DNA from: Limnobaculum allomyrinae
Lineage (GTDB): Bacteria > Pseudomonadota > Gammaproteobacteria > Enterobacterales > Enterobacteriaceae
NCBI RefSeq assembly: GCF_016649425.1
Contig: NZ_JADRCR010000013.1
Coordinates: 1-64,000, forward strand
Direction of reading: 5' to 3'
DNA: 64,000 bases
The notes beneath the pieces are model-generated. The model saw only the letters and a list, made by a program, of their open reading frames with translations. It was not told where the DNA came from and ran no database searches. The stretch's first letter is position 1, and each line of letters begins with the position of its first letter. The translations under genes were made by a program, and so were the position numbers. Of this stretch, positions 61,911-64,000 are shown one piece after another.

Positions 61911-62297
61911 ATGGGATTACATAATTTTATTAGTGATATTAAAAGTAAATTCCCTGTCAATACTGTTATGAAAAATCCAAAGAAAGGAACATCCACAATA
62001 ATTAACTATAACGACAAAAAAATAACATATGTTCGTGGGAAATCTAAAATGATGGTTTCATTTAGTGATTTATATGAAACATATAGTCATTTTAGAGGAA
62101 TGAGCGTTTCTTCTTCAGATTTAAGAAAATTTAAACCATCTGTATTTAATTCTAATGCACGACCCGCGGGGCATTCCTGTAATTGTACGTTTCTCTTTCT
62201 AATTCTTGAAAATATGAATATGTCTACAAACATCGTAGGAAAGGGTACTTGCGGTAATCCATATTCAGTTACAATATATAAAAATATTAAATCATAA
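61911..62297 (+). CDS. Unknown 128-residue protein
   Basis: I do not recognise a named family. It is basic and AT-rich in codon use (many AAA, AAT, ATA). The C-terminal half has a compact conserved-looking block: VSSSDLRKFKPSVFNS, then PAGHSCNCTFLFLIL and VGKGTCGNPYSV. The pattern (short helix, Cys/His pair, hydrophobic helix, glycine hairpin) could be a winged-helix or nucleic-acid-binding domain, which is speculation. It has no signal peptide. Single gene at the left end of the small-gene cluster. Confidence 0.6.
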   Translation: MGLHNFISDIKSKFPVNTVMKNPKKGTSTIINYNDKKITYVRGKSKMMVSFSDLYETYSHFRGMSVSSSDLRKFKPSVFNSNARPAGHSCNCTFLFLILENMNMSTNIVGKGTCGNPYSVTIYKNIKS

Positions 62298-62347
62298 TTT
62301 CTATATTCACTAATAATTAGAAACTAACATACAATAAATTAATAACC

Positions 62348-62539
62348 TTACCCCTTTGGCACAACTCCCCTTCTCCGCAATTCCTCCCTCGCTAATTCCT
62401 TAAACCAATTCCCAAGACTAACCCCATCCTTTGCCGCCTCAACATTCAATTGCTCCCTAAATTCCTGAGGAATACGAATTTGGAACGTCGGAGATTTACC
62501 GTCACGATTAAAATTTTTATCACGTTTTACAATTGACAT
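62348..62539 (-). CDS. Arc/MetJ-type ribbon-helix-helix DNA-binding protein
   Basis: The 63-residue protein starts at the ATG at 62539 (MSIVKRDKNFNRDGKSPTF), 7 bases after an AGGT element. The frame to 62638 would read through the operator and is unlikely. The beta strand PTFQIRIPQEFREQLNVEAA and helices DGVSLGNWFKELAREELRRRG match phage/plasmid Arc-like repressors. The start codon falls in a perfect inverted repeat of a palindromic site, so it probably represses itself. No paired toxin is apparent; it could be a plasmid- or phage-type regulator. Confidence 0.82.
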   Translation of the reverse strand: MSIVKRDKNFNRDGKSPTFQIRIPQEFREQLNVEAAKDGVSLGNWFKELAREELRRRGVVPKG

Positions 62540-62584
62540 GTACGTACCTACAGGAATAGGATTGGTGGAATCAGGTACGTACAT
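62538..62584. promoter_or_regulatory. Paired palindromic operator at the ribbon-helix-helix gene start
   Basis: The perfect 12-bp inverted repeat ATGTACGTACCT (62538-62549) / AGGTACGTACAT (62573-62584) has a 23-bp spacer. Each arm contains the self-complementary octamer GTACGTAC. The left arm overlaps the ribosome site and start codon of the minus-strand gene. Two copies of a palindrome is how Arc/MetJ-fold dimers bind, so autoregulation is likely. The right arm also lies in a plausible promoter for the plus-strand genes. Confidence 0.7.
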
Positions 62585-62672
62585 TAACATACCGTATTCT
62601 GAAATGACAACGCCCCGAAGTGCTACCAACACGTTCAAGGCGTCTAACCAACACGTTAAAGAGGTTAACGAT

Positions 62673-62804
62673 ATGGCTACCCATCAGCATACCCAAACTC
62701 ACCCAAAATTTACATTTCTAATTAACTCGAACAAGCAACAACGAGCCAGCTACTCTATCCCATCATTCAGCTCACATCAGTCGCAGGGAGGCAATCATGC
62801 TTAA
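62673..62804 (+). CDS. Candidate 43-residue small protein
   Basis: ATG at 62673 (MATHQHTQTHPKFTFLIN) with AGAGG 8 bases upstream; the longer frame to 62538 would run through the operator. His/Gln/Ser-rich, no membrane segment, no family recognised. Its last codons overlap the start of the next ORF by 8 bp, so translation is coupled. Divergent from the ribbon-helix-helix gene. Confidence 0.5.
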   Translation: MATHQHTQTHPKFTFLINSNKQQRASYSIPSFSSHQSQGGNHA

Positions 62805-62979
62805 TCTGCTAAACCAAACCCCACTACTGCCAGAAGAGCTGGCCGAACAATGTTTCGCCTTAGCCTATACCATCTCAAGTATGGAACAACCTGAGTTGAA
62901 AGAATCTTTATTATTTATACTGCAGGAAAAGCAGGCCGCTTTACTTTCTCTGCTTGAACCTGCAACCACTGGTGAATAA
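62797..62979 (+). CDS. Candidate 60-residue small protein
   Basis: ATG at 62797 with a strong GGGAGG site inside the end of the upstream ORF. Acidic, leucine-rich helical sequence (LLPEELAEQCFALAYTISSMEQPELKE broken by S/M) with one cysteine; looks like a small helical bundle or dimer. No family recognised. Overlap with the 43-residue ORF suggests that they form one unit. Confidence 0.55.
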   Translation: MLNLLNQTPLLPEELAEQCFALAYTISSMEQPELKESLLFILQEKQAALLSLLEPATTGE

Positions 62980-63033
62980 GCAGATAATACTCAAACGATA
63001 CTGAAAAATATCTCTGATTTAGAACATACAACC

Positions 63034-63060
63034 TAAGTGTACATTCCACATGTACACTTA
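63034..63060. promoter_or_regulatory. Palindromic operator of the Phd/YefM-type gene
   Basis: Perfect 10-bp arms TAAGTGTACA (63034-63043) and TGTACACTTA (63051-63060) with a 7-bp spacer end 12 bp before the antitoxin start and directly before its AAGGA element. Phd/YefM antitoxins bind such palindromes (with a GTAC-type core) to repress their own operon. Confidence 0.72.
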
Positions 63061-63072
63061 AGGAAAACCAAT

Positions 63073-63255
63073 ATGCATTCATATACCTTAGCTCAAGCCA
63101 AAACTAATTTTTCCACAATACTCGATATCGCCATCAATGGTAATTCTGTTGAAATCACCCGTAGAGGCAAAGCAACAGTAGTGATAATAAGTAAAGCTGA
63201 ATTCGAGGCATATCAGAACGTTAAACAAAATACAGAGACTGATCTGACTAAATAG
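63073..63255 (+). CDS. Phd/YefM-family antitoxin, apparently orphan
   Basis: 60 residues from the ATG at 63073 (AAGGA 8 bases before); the open frame to 63037 crosses the operator. The Phd/YefM N-terminal DNA-binding fold is clear: YTLAQAKTNFSTILDIAINGNSVEITRRGKATVVIISKAEFEAY-type pattern (AKTNFS, ITRRGK, VIISKAEFEAY). The C-terminal tail (NVKQNTETDLTK) would normally bind a toxin. No RelE/Doc/VapC-like ORF follows within 140 bp; the next gene is unrelated. Confidence 0.85.
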   Translation: MHSYTLAQAKTNFSTILDIAINGNSVEITRRGKATVVIISKAEFEAYQNVKQNTETDLTK

Positions 63256-63397
63256 AATCATAACCATACATGGAAAACTTGATAGCTCTCCATGTTGAAC
63301 CGCTCCAAATTTAGTACAATCACCTGACGATAAAATCTGGCCATTTCCTTAAAGCCACCAAAATAGCCAAATCGCTCTCAGGAAGAGAAAAACCAAC

Positions 63398-64000
63398 ATG
63401 GACATGACCAACATCGCCTGCACCGAAAAATACCAAACCCAGCGAAAAGAACAGGAAACTATTTTCACCGCAGCCAATTTTCAGGACAGCGAAGTCATTC
63501 AATTGAGCCCGGAATATCGAATTGAAAAGAATACTTATGCCCAACACAATACTTCAGCTACTGAAAATACCCTATTAAACAGTAAAAACGACATTATTTA
63601 CCGCTACCGGAACCTCGATGACAGCGGGGATTTTTGCAAGTTAATCACTCACTCAAATGGAAATCTCTATCTCGTCTTCCGGATAGAACTTTATGGATAT
63701 AGCGTTTTTAATATCACAGAAAATAAAGCGTTCCACTATATTCCTGAAGAAAATGAAACCTTCATCTGGACAGATATTCTCTATAACCCACTGAATAATA
63801 TTCTTGTAGTATCGGGATGCTTCTGGGCCTGCCCTTTCGGTATTCACATTTTGAATTTTAGTGAGCCAATGATTGAAACAACATGGGTCGATATTCATAA
63901 GGAATTAGAAGATGGCTACGACAAATATGATGATATCGATTTTGCCCGCTGGGAAAATGACAACTTAATATTGAAAGCCAGTGAGATATATCAATGCGGT
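63398..64000 (+). CDS. Unknown protein, truncated by the window's right edge
   Basis: An open frame runs from ATG 63398 (MDMTNIACTEKYQTQRKEQ) for 201 codons to the end of the window with no stop; AGGAAGAG lies about 10 bases upstream. It has no signal peptide. The body is rich in aromatics, with RYRNLDDSGDFCKLI, LYGYSVFNITENKAFHYIPE and ILVVSGCFWACPFGIHILNF, suggesting a beta-propeller-like or immunity-type domain. I do not recognise the family for certain. It follows the antitoxin gene but is not a known toxin type. Two minus-strand open frames inside it are shadows. Confidence 0.75.
   Translation, partial: MDMTNIACTEKYQTQRKEQETIFTAANFQDSEVIQLSPEYRIEKNTYAQHNTSATENTLLNSKNDIIYRYRNLDDSGDFCKLITHSNGNLYLVFRIELYGYSVFNITENKAFHYIPEENETFIWTDILYNPLNNILVVSGCFWACPFGIHILNFSEPMIETTWVDIHKELEDGYDKYDDIDFARWENDNLILKASEIYQCG

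Noticed and set aside
62538-62672. N-terminal extension of the 43-residue ORF
   Set aside because: The extension is translated operator DNA; a proper ribosome site exists before the internal ATG at 62673.
63320-63898. Two minus-strand frames (63320-63547 and 63653-63898)
   Set aside because: Both are antisense to the long plus-strand frame that starts at 63398 and has a ribosome site.

Overview
This window is a stretch of enterobacterial chromosome (order Enterobacterales). The conserved blocks follow the Escherichia coli order: murI-btuB-trmA-yijD-fabR-oxyR, arg cluster, ppc, metF, metL-metB/metJ, rpmE/priA-cytR-ftsN-hslV-hslU-menA-rraA/zapB-glpF-glpK-glpX, then pyrE-rph/yicC. Protein lengths and signature motifs match E. 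coli closely, but several traits are not E. coli-like. The arginine cluster has argG inside it (argE/argC-argB-argG-argH), soluble transhydrogenase (sthA) is absent between oxyR and fabR, oxyR is divergent from a hybrid peroxiredoxin-glutaredoxin gene, and pyrE-rph-yicC follows glpX. A Yersinia/Serratia-like or Budviciaceae-like (Pragia, Budvicia, Limnobaculum) host is my best guess; this is inference, not proof.

Layout. 1-0.1 kb: a near-canonical rRNA operon P1 promoter firing leftward out of the window, so an rrn operon lies just beyond the left edge. 0.1-6.5 kb: murI, btuB with its cobalamin riboswitch, trmA, yijD, fabR, oxyR. 6.6-9.0 kb: an oxidative-stress pair (hybrid Prx/Grx and an orphan dihydrolipoamide-dehydrogenase-like flavoenzyme). 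9.3-23.2 kb: an accessory cell-surface island between oxyR and argH. It holds a two-partner secretion pair (TpsB then a TpsA exoprotein that ends early), a 1304-residue trimeric autotransporter with four near-identical 152-residue repeats, two lipoproteins and an Ail/Lom-type outer-membrane barrel. 23.3-29.3 kb: arginine biosynthesis with tandem ARG boxes between argC and argE. 29.5-39.4 kb: ppc, two small envelope proteins, metF, metL, metB, metJ with MET-box arrays, and rpmE. 39.7-53.5 kb: priA, cytR, ftsN, hslVU, menA, rraA, an AraC-type regulator, zapB and the glycerol operon glpF-glpK-glpX. 53.6-57.1 kb: a WG-repeat secreted protein, pyrE with its attenuator, rph, yicC.

57.3-64 kb is AT-richer and accessory. 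A LysR regulator, a DcuC-type C4-dicarboxylate carrier and a fumarase/aspartase-superfamily lyase form a plausible catabolic module, with a CRP/FNR-like site in the divergent region. It is followed by small genes typical of mobile or defence islands: an unknown 128-residue protein, a ribbon-helix-helix regulator whose start codon lies in one arm of a perfect repeat of a palindromic operator, two overlapping tiny ORFs, a Phd/YefM-type antitoxin with its own palindrome and no adjacent recognisable toxin, and an unknown gene running off the right edge.

I saw no tRNA, no rRNA body, no insertion sequence or integrase and no CRISPR array. All functional assignments rest on reading translated sequences against remembered family features; no database search was run.
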